This document shows positions 1 to 7,322 of a stretch of DNA of 9,661 nucleotides, in pieces. Location: the NCBI GenBank assembly GCA_022837205.1, contig JALHEL010000038.1, positions 1-9,661 on the forward strand, given 5' to 3'. The position numbers and the translations under genes are program-made. Under the pieces are notes generated by a model. The model made no database searches. It was not told the DNA's origin and worked only from the letters and a program-made list of their open reading frames with translations. The stretch's first letter is position 1. The number at the start of each line of letters is the position of its first letter. The DNA is from Leptolinea sp. GTDB lineage: Bacteria > Chloroflexota > Anaerolineae > Anaerolineales > Anaerolineaceae.

Positions 1-616
1 TTAAGTTGAACTGTTTTTGTAATTTCTGTAACAGGTTTAATATTTGAGCTTGAATGGATACATCTAACGACGAAATCGGTTCGTCGGCAATGATCAGCTT
101 GGGGTTAACCGATAAGGCACGAGCGATGCCGATCCTTTGTCTTTGTCCGCCGGAAAATTCATGCGGATATCTTTCGGCATGGTTGTAACTTAAGCCGACC
201 ACTTCCAATAATTCGCGGACGCGTTCCCGTCTTTCCCGATCCGACATATTGGTAAAAATCAGCAACGGTTCGGATATTAAATCAAAGATCCGCATGTTGG
301 GATCCAGAGAAGAATTCGGATCTTGGAAGATCATCTGCATATGTTGGCGAAAGGGCCGAAATTCATTTTCACTGAGATGGGCCGTTTCCGTTCCGTCAAA
401 CCAAATTTCACCGGAATCAGGTTGAATCAGATGGTTGATCAAACGACTGACAGTCGATTTCCCGCAACCCGATTCACCGACGACGGAGAACGTTTCGCCT
501 TCCCGGACCTCCAGAGAAACATTATTCACCGCATGAACGTAATCCTGCTTTCCGAAAAGTTTTTTCTCCGCCGGGAAATGTTTTACCAGATTGTTGATGG
601 TCAGCAAATCAGTCAT
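1..616 (-). CDS. Oligopeptide/dipeptide ABC transporter ATP-binding protein, DppF/OppF type (partial, 3' end outside window)
   Basis: This is the second ATPase of a peptide-family ABC importer. It hydrolyses ATP on the cytoplasmic face and drives uptake through the two permeases encoded upstream. The first 205 codons are present and the gene runs off the left edge. Visible motifs are Walker A GESGCGKST (residues 47-55), Q-loop Q98 in MIFQDP, ABC signature FSGGQRQR (154-161) and Walker B LIIADEP (174-180) followed by SSLD. The H-loop and the C-terminal oligopeptide-transporter tail are lost with the edge. The ATG (616-614) overlaps the stop of the preceding ATPase gene as ATGA, so translation is probably coupled. 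A GGAGA Shine-Dalgarno lies about 9 bases upstream, inside that gene. The SSLDPNMRI stretch after the Q-loop and the last place in the operon fit the DppF/OppF class rather than DppD. Family assignment is certain; the substrate is not. Confidence 0.93.
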   Translation of the reverse strand, partial: MTDLLTINNLVKHFPAEKKLFGKQDYVHAVNNVSLEVREGETFSVVGESGCGKSTVSRLINHLIQPDSGEIWFDGTETAHLSENEFRPFRQHMQMIFQDPNSSLDPNMRIFDLISEPLLIFTNMSDRERRERVRELLEVVGLSYNHAERYPHEFSGGQRQRIGIARALSVNPKLIIADEPISSLDVSIQAQILNLLQKLQKQFNL

Positions 617-1629
617 TTTCTGCTTTCTCCGTTCTCGGTTTTTATGGAATATTCGGATGTTTTCAACCAGCATCGACATTTTTGTGATTCATTGATTGAG
701 ATCAATTCGGGTTCTTTTTGGCTGCAGATTTCCATGGCATAGCGGCAGCGGGGATGAAACCGACATCCGCCCGGCATCATGGTGATATCCGGTACACTCC
801 CCGGAATAAACGGCAGGCTTTCCGCTTCCAACCCCAATTTCGGAATGGACGCGATGAGACCTTGTGTATAGGGATGGCTCGGATCGGAAAAAAGGATGTC
901 TACCGGTGCTTCCTCGATAATTCTTCCGGCATACATCACATAAACACGGGAACAGGTCTCGGCAACGATACCCAAATCATGTGTGATCAATAAGATGCTT
1001 GTGCCGCGGGTATTTCGAATTCCCTGCATCAGATCGAGGATCTGAGCTTGGATCGTGACATCCAATGCAGTGGTCGGTTCGTCTGCGATCAACAAATCCG
1101 GGTAGCAGGACATTGCCATCGCAATCATTACCCGCTGGCTCATTCCTCCGGATAATTGGTGAGGATAGCAGCGGCTGACACGCTCCGGATCGGGAATTCC
1201 GACACTTCTTAACGTTTCCAACGCGTGCTCACGAGCTTCCTGTTTTGTGTATTCGGTATGAAGTTGAATCGCTTCGATGAGTTGATTATCAATCCGGAGG
1301 ACGGGATTCAATGAAGTCATCGGTTCCTGAAAAATCATCGCGATTTCTTTCCCGCGGATTTGGCGCATTTCCTCGTCGGATAATTTCAGTAAATTGCTTC
1401 CCTTGAACCAGACGGATCCATGGGTAATTTCGCCAGAAGTATCATTTAACAAACGGATAATCGAAAGCGATGTGACTGATTTTCCGCAGCCCGATTCTCC
1501 GACCAAACCGACAATCTCGCCTTTGTTTATTTCAAAGGTGATATCACTGACGGCAGCAACGGACTTTTTCCGGCTGATTTTAAATTCGGTCCTGAGATTC
1601 TCGACTTTCAGAAGGTTATTTTCGCTCAT
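613..1629 (-). CDS. Oligopeptide/dipeptide ABC transporter ATP-binding protein, DppD/OppD type
   Basis: This 338-residue protein is the first ATPase of the importer and partners with the DppF-type subunit. Motifs are Walker A GESGCGKS (44-51), Q-loop Q101 in IFQEPMTSLNP, signature LSGGMSQR (159-166), Walker B LLIADEP (179-185) and H-loop H217 in LLITHDLG. The C-terminal oligo_HPY-type tail contains HPYTQGL (252-258) and GCRFHPRC (288-295). Cysteines C289, C295, C302 and C318/C320 form the cluster that in related Dpp ATPases has been described as binding a [4Fe-4S] centre; its presence here is inferred from spacing. The length is normal for the family. The start is the ATG at 1629, 11 bases after the stop of the second permease gene, with a modest AGGA upstream. 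The stop overlaps the next gene's ATG. Substrate specificity cannot be read from an ATPase. Confidence 0.95.
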   Translation of the reverse strand: MSENNLLKVENLRTEFKISRKKSVAAVSDITFEINKGEIVGLVGESGCGKSVTSLSIIRLLNDTSGEITHGSVWFKGSNLLKLSDEEMRQIRGKEIAMIFQEPMTSLNPVLRIDNQLIEAIQLHTEYTKQEAREHALETLRSVGIPDPERVSRCYPHQLSGGMSQRVMIAMAMSCYPDLLIADEPTTALDVTIQAQILDLMQGIRNTRGTSILLITHDLGIVAETCSRVYVMYAGRIIEEAPVDILFSDPSHPYTQGLIASIPKLGLEAESLPFIPGSVPDITMMPGGCRFHPRCRYAMEICSQKEPELISINESQKCRCWLKTSEYSIKTENGESRK

Positions 1630-1640
1630 TTTTCTGTGTC

Positions 1641-2519
1641 CTATTTCAACTTCGGATCCAACGTATCGCGCAGTCCGTCCCCGAGAAGATTAAATGCCAG
1701 AACCGCTATAAAAATCAGCAGCCCGGGGAAATAGACCAAATGCGGAGCGATATCCAAATAATTTCGTCCGGAAGAAAGCATTGCTCCCCAATCCGGTTCG
1801 TCGACTTTTGCCCCGTAACCGAGGAAACTGAGGGAGGCTGCCGCAAGGATCGCAGTGCCGATACGCATCGTAAAATTGACGATCATAGATTGAATCGTTG
1901 ACGGAAAAATATGTACCCATAAAATACGACTGTTCTTACAGCCGATGGAACGAGCAGCTTCCACATACAGAGAGCTTTTGACGGACAAGGTGGCACTCCG
2001 CATGATCCGAGCAAAAGAAGGAATGGTGAACACCGCGACGGCGATGACAACATTGATGATTCCGGGACCGATTATTGCAACAATTGCGATCGCCAGCAAA
2101 ATATCCGGCATGGCAAACAGGATGTCCGAGCCCCGCATCACAACGGAATCGATGATTCCGCCGTAATATCCGGCAAGGACTCCCAAAAATGTGCCGATGG
2201 CAGCTCCGATCAGAACGGAAGCCAAGGAAACACCCAATGAATTTCGCGTTCCGACCAACAAACGGCTGAGAACATCGCGTCCGAATTCGTCTGTCCCAAA
2301 CCAATGGACAGCATCAGGAGCTCCGTATAGGTTATCGTAATCTGGTAAAGAAGGATCAAAAGGAGCTATCTGAGGACCAAAAATAGCAAAGAACAGGAAG
2401 ATCAGGATGATAACCGCCGCGATGACCGCTGTTTTCCGCTGGAAAAATTTACGAAGATAGTATTTTGTTCTGTTTTCGGCTTTTTTTATAGGTTGATCGA
2501 TGAAGGTTGATGTCTGCAT
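1641..2519 (-). CDS. Peptide/glutathione-type ABC transporter permease, DppC/GsiD family
   Basis: This 292-residue inner-membrane subunit forms half of the translocation channel with the DppB/GsiC-type partner. After a basic N-terminal region comes a first membrane helix (about 31-49). The periplasmic/extracytoplasmic motif HWFGTDEFGRDVLSR (72-86) that marks DppC/OppC proteins follows, then further helices around 97-118, 135-170, 218-236 and 260-280. The EAA coupling loop that contacts the ATPase is seen as YVEAARSIGC (185-194). LSFLGYG (230-236), PDWGAML (242-248) and FNLLGDGLRD (276-285) are also typical. The ATG at 2519 has AGGAAAAGACC just upstream as a good ribosome site. The gap to the preceding permease stop is 12 bases. 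The sequence reads closest in my memory to GsiD-like permeases, but the substrate is unproven. Confidence 0.95.
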   Translation of the reverse strand: MQTSTFIDQPIKKAENRTKYYLRKFFQRKTAVIAAVIILIFLFFAIFGPQIAPFDPSLPDYDNLYGAPDAVHWFGTDEFGRDVLSRLLVGTRNSLGVSLASVLIGAAIGTFLGVLAGYYGGIIDSVVMRGSDILFAMPDILLAIAIVAIIGPGIINVVIAVAVFTIPSFARIMRSATLSVKSSLYVEAARSIGCKNSRILWVHIFPSTIQSMIVNFTMRIGTAILAAASLSFLGYGAKVDEPDWGAMLSSGRNYLDIAPHLVYFPGLLIFIAVLAFNLLGDGLRDTLDPKLK

Positions 2520-2531
2520 GGTCTTTTCCTG

Positions 2532-3452
2532 TTACTTTAATCGAATTCTCGGATTGAGGACACCATAAAGCAGGTCGACAATCAGATTAATCAGGATATA
2601 TTCAAAAGAGAAAAACAGTAATAATGCCTGAACGACTTTATAATCGCGGAAAGCAAGAGAATCGACCAGAAGCCTTCCCAATCCGGGAATCGTAAACACG
2701 GTTTCGATTAATACCGATCCGGCCAAGAGCCCGCCGATTTGAAGGCCGATAACCGTTACAACCTGTACCAAAGAATTCCGGAAAGCATGGCGCAGAATGA
2801 CCAATCTTTCACGTTGGCCTTTTGCCCGAGCGGTCCGCACATAATCTTCCCCGAGTGAATCCAGCATCGATGATCTCGAAAAACGTGCGAGAATCGCCAT
2901 AATACCGCATCCCAGCGTGATGGATGGCAGGAAGTAACTTTTCCAGGTATCCAACCCTCCGGTCGGCACCCAGCCCAGTTTGACGGAAAAGATTTGGATC
3001 ATGACGAGACCGAGCCAAAACCCCGGGATGGAAATTCCGGAAATCGCGATGAGCATTCCCAAATAATCGATCAGTTTTCCTCTATTTATGGCGGAAAGGA
3101 CGCCGATGGCAATTCCCACGATAGTTGACCAGAGCATGGCAAAGAAAGTCAGTTTTAATGTGGGCTTTAACCGGCCGATCATCATCTCCGAAACGGGCAA
3201 TTTCGTCTTATACGAAATTCCCAAATCTCCATGAAAAAGATCATTCAAATACGAAAAGTATTGCTGATAAAGCGGCTTGTTAAACCCCATGCTTTCCCGC
3301 AGGTTTTCGAGTTCTTCGGTTGTCGCTTCTCGACCTGCCATATTTCGTACCGGATCACCGGGGATCAAATGAATAAACATAAAGATCAAAAAAGAAATTA
3401 CCAAAAGCAACGGAATGGTTCCCAATACTCTTTTAACAAAATAGCGGCCCAA
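2532..3452 (-). CDS. Peptide/glutathione-type ABC transporter permease, DppB/GsiC family
   Basis: This 306-residue membrane subunit forms the other half of the import channel. Helix 1 spans about 9-29 and is followed by HLIPGDP (28-34), a hallmark of the DppB/OppB/GsiC N-terminus. Further helices are near 100-122, 133-156, 173-190, 236-257 and 276-298. The EAA loop is EDYVRTARAKG (202-212), and IPGLGRLLVDS (255-265) and LNPRIRLK at the C-terminus are family-typical. Stretches such as FSVKLGWVPT and the C-terminal NLIVDLLYG closely resemble GsiC as I remember it. The start is a TTG (3452-3450). The ribosome site GGAGGT sits 6 bases before it, and the next in-frame Met is residue 25, inside helix 1, so the TTG is the real start. 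It follows the binding-protein gene after a 245-base gap that holds a large inverted repeat. Confidence 0.95.
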   Translation of the reverse strand: MGRYFVKRVLGTIPLLLVISFLIFMFIHLIPGDPVRNMAGREATTEELENLRESMGFNKPLYQQYFSYLNDLFHGDLGISYKTKLPVSEMMIGRLKPTLKLTFFAMLWSTIVGIAIGVLSAINRGKLIDYLGMLIAISGISIPGFWLGLVMIQIFSVKLGWVPTGGLDTWKSYFLPSITLGCGIMAILARFSRSSMLDSLGEDYVRTARAKGQRERLVILRHAFRNSLVQVVTVIGLQIGGLLAGSVLIETVFTIPGLGRLLVDSLAFRDYKVVQALLLFFSFEYILINLIVDLLYGVLNPRIRLK

Positions 3453-3457
3453 AGAAT

Positions 3458-3463
3458 ACCTCC
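3458..3463 (-). promoter_or_regulatory. Strong ribosome binding site that fixes the TTG start of the DppB/GsiC-type permease
   Basis: On the minus strand the sequence reads GGAGGT, then ATTCT, then TTG. The core GGAGG is 6 bases from the TTG, close to ideal spacing. No ATG or GTG occurs in frame before the first membrane helix. The rare start codon is therefore well supported, and it may lower permease output relative to the binding protein. Confidence 0.8.
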
Positions 3464-3547
3464 GATTTGATCGATATGTTTCGCCGGTTAAAACTTTTCA
3501 GATCAACGAAACTTTCACTTTTTAATAATAACTTACGGTTGAAGAAA

Positions 3548-3630
3548 AACCCTGCATTCATTTGGATCGCTCGTGAAAATCCGGAGTTCGGATTTAGATT
3601 GTGATCGATCCGCAACTGATATGCAGGGTT
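3548..3630 (-). promoter_or_regulatory. Branched inverted repeat between binding-protein and permease genes (probable intercistronic attenuator or mRNA-stabilising structure)
   Basis: Three nested complementary pairs are visible. The outer pair is AACCCTGCAT (3548-3557) with ATGCAGGGTT (3621-3630). The middle pair is GGATCG (3564-3569) with CGATCC (3606-3611). The inner pair is AAATCCG (3577-3583) with CGGATTT (3589-3595) around a 5-base loop. In the minus-strand transcript the outer stem is followed directly by a T-rich stretch (TTTTTCTTC). That makes it look like a leaky terminator placed after the binding-protein gene. Such structures commonly raise binding-protein output over permease output in ABC operons. 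The pairing is seen directly; the role is inferred from position. Confidence 0.6.
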
Positions 3631-3697
3631 CTTGAAGATCATTTTGCCGGTTACCTGATTTCAACCAACCGAGATGACCGGTCGAATGGATTCTCGA

Positions 3698-5248
3698 TTA
3701 ATTCAATTTCGCTTTTGAACAATCGATGGCTCCGTCCGGATACAGCTGGATGCCGCTGCAATAGGATTTGTAACCGCTGATCACCTGATCACTCGCCAAG
3801 AAGATCCACGGCGCGTCATCCCAGACGATTTCCTGAATTCTTGCGTACTTTTCCTGAAGAATCTTCGGATCGGTTATTGCCAAGGCTTCATCCATCAGTT
3901 TGTTGACTTCTTCATTGTTATAGTATGCTGAGTTATATTGACCCGGCGGGATGCTCTCTCCGTGCAGAATTGCGCGAATCGCACCGTCCGCATCGAATGA
4001 AGAAGCCGACCAATTTACATACCACATATTCACTTCGGCTTTATCTCTTTCGGCTTGGATTTTTTCTGCGACGACATTGGCTTCCATCGGCATTACTTCG
4101 ACATCGATTCCGATTTGTTTCAATTGTTGTTGAATAAATTGCATTCCTTTTTCTTCGGAGGTAATGTTATCTCCCCAAATCGTAAGTTTAAATCCGTTTT
4201 CCGCTCCGGCTTCTTTCATCAGTGCCTTGGCTTTTTCAAGATTAAAGTCATAAGGAGGCTGAGGAGCATAGTATTGGATCGTCTCGGGATAGCAGGAATA
4301 GACTTTGGAAGCATAACCGTTGAAAACGGTTTTGATATATGCGTCTTTGTCGACGGCATAATTGATAGCCTGCCGAACGCGCTTGTCTTTTAATTGTTCC
4401 AACTCGGTATTGAGCGTAACATACCGCATGATATTGGAGGTCTTTGCATCGATCAGAATATCTTTTTTCCCTTCGACGACCTTAATCTGAGTGGTCGGCA
4501 TGGGATAAATGTAATCCGCTTCACCGGTTTGCAGCATTGCGACTCGGGCGCCGTCTTCCGGGACTGCTTTGAAGGTCAACGATGCAACCTGTGGGGCTCC
4601 GTCCCAATATTTTTCAAAAGGAACGACAGTAACATGATCGCCTTCCACACGATCTTTGAATGTGTAAGGGCCTGTCCCGCAGGGTTCCCGCAGGATTTTC
4701 TCTTCGCCTGCGGCAATCGTCGCGGGTGCGATGAAATCGAACATGGTCATTTTATTCAGGAAGGTGTTGTTCGGTTTTGCAAGTGTCAGGATAACGGTAT
4801 ACGGATCGGGATATTCGGCATTCGCAATCTGCTTCACAATCCGATTCTGTCGCAAACTTTCATCCTTACAGCGATCGATGTTGGCTTTCACCGCATCCGA
4901 ATTGAATTCGGTGCCATCATGGAAAAGCACGCCTGAGCGAAGGTGGAACGTATAAGTCAACCCGTCATCCGAAATTTCATAGCTTTCAGCCAGGAGAGGT
5001 ACGATTTCCTGTTTCTCGTTGAATTTTACGAGTGATTCATACATGGTCCGTGTCGCAGAGATGGTCAGCGTGTCTGAGACATTATGCGGATCGAGCGCCC
5101 GGATATCGTTATTGAAAGCAATAACCAAATCCTGATCCGGGGCTTTCGCGGCATTGTCGGATTGTGCCGATACCGTCAACAATCCCTGAGCGGCAAAAGC
5201 AAAAACGGTCAGAAAAATAAAAACGAATAAGATTTTTCTTTTGTACAT
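3698..5248 (-). CDS. Extracellular solute-binding protein, family 5 (SBP_bac_5), GsiB/DppA-like
   Basis: This 516-residue secreted receptor captures the substrate outside the membrane and delivers it to the permeases encoded downstream. The N-terminus is a signal peptide: basic MYKRK, a hydrophobic core (about 6-25) and a signal-peptidase I-like VSA site, with cleavage expected after residue 28. There is no lipobox cysteine. Family 5 landmarks include LDPH (52-55), LAESYEISDDGLTYTFHLR (86-104), F-DGT-F (109-115), GTGPYTF (191-197), the AMLQTGEADYIYP block (237-249), VRQAINYAVDK (291-301) and the YVNWSAS block (410-416) that resembles GsiB's GWSAS. Five cysteines remain in the mature chain (127, 190, 319, 497, 510); C497 and C510 could pair. 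The ATG has AAGGAG 6 bases upstream. Dipeptide, oligopeptide, nickel or glutathione could be the ligand; GsiB-like is my favoured reading, held loosely. Confidence 0.94.
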   Translation of the reverse strand: MYKRKILFVFIFLTVFAFAAQGLLTVSAQSDNAAKAPDQDLVIAFNNDIRALDPHNVSDTLTISATRTMYESLVKFNEKQEIVPLLAESYEISDDGLTYTFHLRSGVLFHDGTEFNSDAVKANIDRCKDESLRQNRIVKQIANAEYPDPYTVILTLAKPNNTFLNKMTMFDFIAPATIAAGEEKILREPCGTGPYTFKDRVEGDHVTVVPFEKYWDGAPQVASLTFKAVPEDGARVAMLQTGEADYIYPMPTTQIKVVEGKKDILIDAKTSNIMRYVTLNTELEQLKDKRVRQAINYAVDKDAYIKTVFNGYASKVYSCYPETIQYYAPQPPYDFNLEKAKALMKEAGAENGFKLTIWGDNITSEEKGMQFIQQQLKQIGIDVEVMPMEANVVAEKIQAERDKAEVNMWYVNWSASSFDADGAIRAILHGESIPPGQYNSAYYNNEEVNKLMDEALAITDPKILQEKYARIQEIVWDDAPWIFLASDQVISGYKSYCSGIQLYPDGAIDCSKAKLN

Positions 5249-5271
5249 ATAAATCTCCTTTCAAAATTTTC

Positions 5272-5294
5272 GCAGGAAAGGAAATCTCTCCTGC
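5272..5294 (-). promoter_or_regulatory. Hairpin in the leader of the binding-protein gene
   Basis: GCAGGA (5272-5277) and TCCTGC (5289-5294) form a 6-bp stem with an 11-base loop. It lies in the presumed 5' untranslated region, about 25 bases before the start codon and just upstream of the AAGGAG ribosome site. A second small palindrome, GAATCG-AA-CGATTC, lies further upstream at 5307-5320. These may protect the messenger 5' region. No known riboswitch architecture was recognised. Confidence 0.35.
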
Positions 5295-5372
5295 ATATAC
5301 ACTATGGAATCGAACGATTCAAATCTCGCTTATCGACAAAGTCGGACGAATATTTTCTGCTTTATTATTAAC

Positions 5373-5402
5373 ATTATATGCAATAATAACATGGCCACTC
5401 AA
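5373..5402 (-). promoter_or_regulatory. Candidate sigma-70-type promoter of the ABC transporter operon
   Basis: On the minus strand, -35 TTGAGT (5402-5397) and -10 TATAAT (5378-5373) are separated by 18 bases. The -10 is a perfect consensus and the -35 matches at four of six positions. Transcription would start around 5366, giving a leader of roughly 118 bases before the binding-protein ATG. The gap from 5249 to 5689 is AT-rich, so chance -10 matches are a risk. A palindrome TAATTAA-TC-TTAATTA (5404-5419) abuts the -35 and could be an operator. I see no gene between this promoter and the terminator at 5614-5649. Confidence 0.5.
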
Positions 5403-5613
5403 GTAATTAATCTTAATTAAATGTGATATTTGTCCAAATCGAACTGAAATAAGCATTAAATTAAAACGTTAATAAGTAATTCTAACCCGGAATAAGTTGA
5501 TGTTTATAACATAGTGTTAATAACAAATATTCAGATTATTTGGAAAAATGCAAAATTTCATAAAAGAGGAATCAAAAAAAGTTACCTGATAACGAAGAAA
5601 ATCGGTCTTTCAT

Positions 5614-5649
5614 AAAAAAGGATCGGATTTTCAAATCCGATCCTTTTTT
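5614..5649. terminator. Bidirectional rho-independent terminator between gpmI and the ABC operon
   Basis: AAAAAAGGATCGGATTT (5614-5630) is perfectly complementary to AAATCCGATCCTTTTTT (5633-5649), with TC between. This gives a GC-containing stem flanked by A and T runs, so it can work in either direction. Its main job is to end transcription of gpmI, whose stop lies about 40 bases before it. It also insulates the downstream transporter promoter. Confidence 0.92.
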
Positions 5650-5689
5650 GAACCATATTCTTTTTTTGTTTCGCGAGTACCGTCACCGA

Positions 5690-7258
5690 TCAGATCATCG
5701 GTTTTTCCCAAATTTCCGGCGGTTCCAATCCCATTAATTTCACCAGTGTTCCGGTAACGTTTGCCAAACCGTAGCTGCCCTCTTTGATTTTCCACTCACG
5801 GGTTTTATCGTAAATCATAAAAGGTACCGGATTGAGCGAATGGGAAGTTTTCGGCTGTAATTCTCCGGACTTTGTCTTCTCGATCATATCATCCGCATTC
5901 CCGTGATCAGCCGTAACAACCAAGGTAAAATCATGTGATTCCATCAGTTTAACGATCCGCGCAAGTTCCAAATCAACCGCTTCGACGGCGATAACCGTTG
6001 CATCAAAGTTCCCGGTGTGTCCGACCATATCTCCGTTCGGATAATTGCAGCGAATGAAATCATATTTTCCGGAGGAGATCGCGCTCAGCATTTTATCGGT
6101 TATTTCAGCCGATTTCATCCAAGGTCGTTCGTCAAAAGACACCATATCGGAAGGAATTTCTTCGAAAGTTTCTAATTCTTCACTTAATTTACCGCTCCGG
6201 TTCCCGTTCCAGAAATAGGTGACATGCCCAAATTTCTGAGTTTCGGAAATGGCATATTGGCTGAGGTGCCGGCTGACGAGCAATTCCGTAAGCGTATGTT
6301 GAATGTTCGGCGGGTTCACCAAGAAATTCTTTGGGAGCTTCAGGTCGCCGTCATATTGCAGCATACCCGCATAAAAAACTTTCGGATAACGGACACGGTC
6401 AAATTTATTAAAGTCCGGGTAATCAAAAGCCATACTGATTTCAATCGCACGATCTCCACGGAAATTGAAGAAAATAACACTGTCGTTGTCTTCAATGGTT
6501 CCGATCGGCTTGCCATTCTCGGCAATAACAAAAGCCGGCAGATCCTGATCGATAACCTCTAATTCTTTTCGATAGGTCTCAATCGCTTCCGCGGCGTTGG
6601 CAAACTGCCTGCCGATGCCCAGTACGTGCGTATCCCAACCGATCTTGACCATATTCCAGTCCGCCTGGTAGCGGTCCATCGTTACTTTCATTCGTCCGCC
6701 GCCGGATGCGATCCTAGCGTCAAACGAATTGTCGTTGAGCGTTCTTAAAAAAGATTCCAAATCATTGACATATTGCAGTGCCGAAGTCGAGGGGACATCT
6801 CGGCCGTCCAATAAAATATGGATCCGCACGCGAGAGACTTTTTGATTTTTTGCTTCCCGAATCATCGCTTTCAGATGATTGATATTGGAATGAACATTTC
6901 CGTCGGAAAGAAGCCCGATAAAATGGAGTGTCGAATGATTTTCTACACAATTTCCGATCAGTTTATTCCAGGTTTCGGAATGAAAAATGGATCCGTTCTC
7001 AATGCTCTCATTGACGAGTTTGGCTCCCTGTGAGTAAATTTGACCGCAGCCGAGTGCGTTATGACCCACTTCGCTGTTCCCCATATCTTCATCCGACGGA
7101 AGCCCCACCGCTGTGCCGTGAGCTTTGATTTGAGTATACGGACAATGGCTGCGCAGCCAATCCAATGTGGGGGTATTCGCTTTTTTTACGGCGTCACCTA
7201 TATCACCCTTTCCGATACCGACGCCATCCATAATGACTAAAACAACTGGTTTTTCCAT
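5690..7258 (-). CDS. gpmI: 2,3-bisphosphoglycerate-independent phosphoglycerate mutase (EC 5.4.2.12)
   Basis: This cytoplasmic glycolytic and gluconeogenic enzyme interconverts 3- and 2-phosphoglycerate through a phosphoserine and a metal pair (usually manganese). It has 522 residues, close to the usual 510-515. Alkaline-phosphatase-superfamily metal ligands and catalytic residues are visible: D11 in VIMDGVG, the catalytic S62 in MGNSEVGH (59-66), SDGNVHS (118-124) with H123, LDGRDVPSTSA (150-160), MDRY (194-197), NFRGDR (265-270), NYPNGDMVGHTG (405-416), TADHGN (449-454) and TSHSLNPVPF (471-480). The insert domain lies between SDGNVHS and NFRGDR, as in the family. The ATG at 7258 has CGGAG upstream. 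It follows the LCP gene after a 64-base gap with a strong hairpin and ends at its own terminator. Several motif positions differ from the textbook enzymes, suggesting a divergent subgroup. Confidence 0.97.
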   Translation of the reverse strand: MEKPVVLVIMDGVGIGKGDIGDAVKKANTPTLDWLRSHCPYTQIKAHGTAVGLPSDEDMGNSEVGHNALGCGQIYSQGAKLVNESIENGSIFHSETWNKLIGNCVENHSTLHFIGLLSDGNVHSNINHLKAMIREAKNQKVSRVRIHILLDGRDVPSTSALQYVNDLESFLRTLNDNSFDARIASGGGRMKVTMDRYQADWNMVKIGWDTHVLGIGRQFANAAEAIETYRKELEVIDQDLPAFVIAENGKPIGTIEDNDSVIFFNFRGDRAIEISMAFDYPDFNKFDRVRYPKVFYAGMLQYDGDLKLPKNFLVNPPNIQHTLTELLVSRHLSQYAISETQKFGHVTYFWNGNRSGKLSEELETFEEIPSDMVSFDERPWMKSAEITDKMLSAISSGKYDFIRCNYPNGDMVGHTGNFDATVIAVEAVDLELARIVKLMESHDFTLVVTADHGNADDMIEKTKSGELQPKTSHSLNPVPFMIYDKTREWKIKEGSYGLANVTGTLVKLMGLEPPEIWEKPMI

Positions 7259-7282
7259 ATTGCTCCGATTATTGATGAATTA

Positions 7283-7314
7283 CAACTCCGGATGTTACAT
7301 GAAATCCGGAGTTG
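7283..7314 (-). terminator. Strong intercistronic hairpin after the LCP gene (terminator or messenger-stabilising element)
   Basis: CAACTCCGGAT (7283-7293) and ATCCGGAGTTG (7304-7314) form a perfect 11-bp stem with a 10-base loop in the 64-base gap between the LCP stop and the gpmI start. In the minus-strand direction it is followed by TAATTCATC, not by a T run. It is therefore a weak candidate for intrinsic termination and could instead be a processing or stability structure. The gpmI ribosome site follows about 17 bases later, with no obvious new promoter between. Confidence 0.55.
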
Positions 7315-7322
7315 CGTTATTG

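Noticed and set aside
323..742. 139-codon plus-strand frame over the ATPase genes
   Set aside because: It is a shadow frame opposite two clearly conserved ATPase genes.
3433..3642. 69-codon minus-strand frame in the gap between the binding-protein and permease genes
   Set aside because: It overlaps the permease start in another frame and spans the nested inverted repeat. It has no plausible ribosome site and no recognisable protein character.
4394..4936. 180-codon plus-strand frame opposite the binding-protein gene
   Set aside because: The minus strand encodes a well-conserved family 5 binding protein throughout. The plus frame has no family features.
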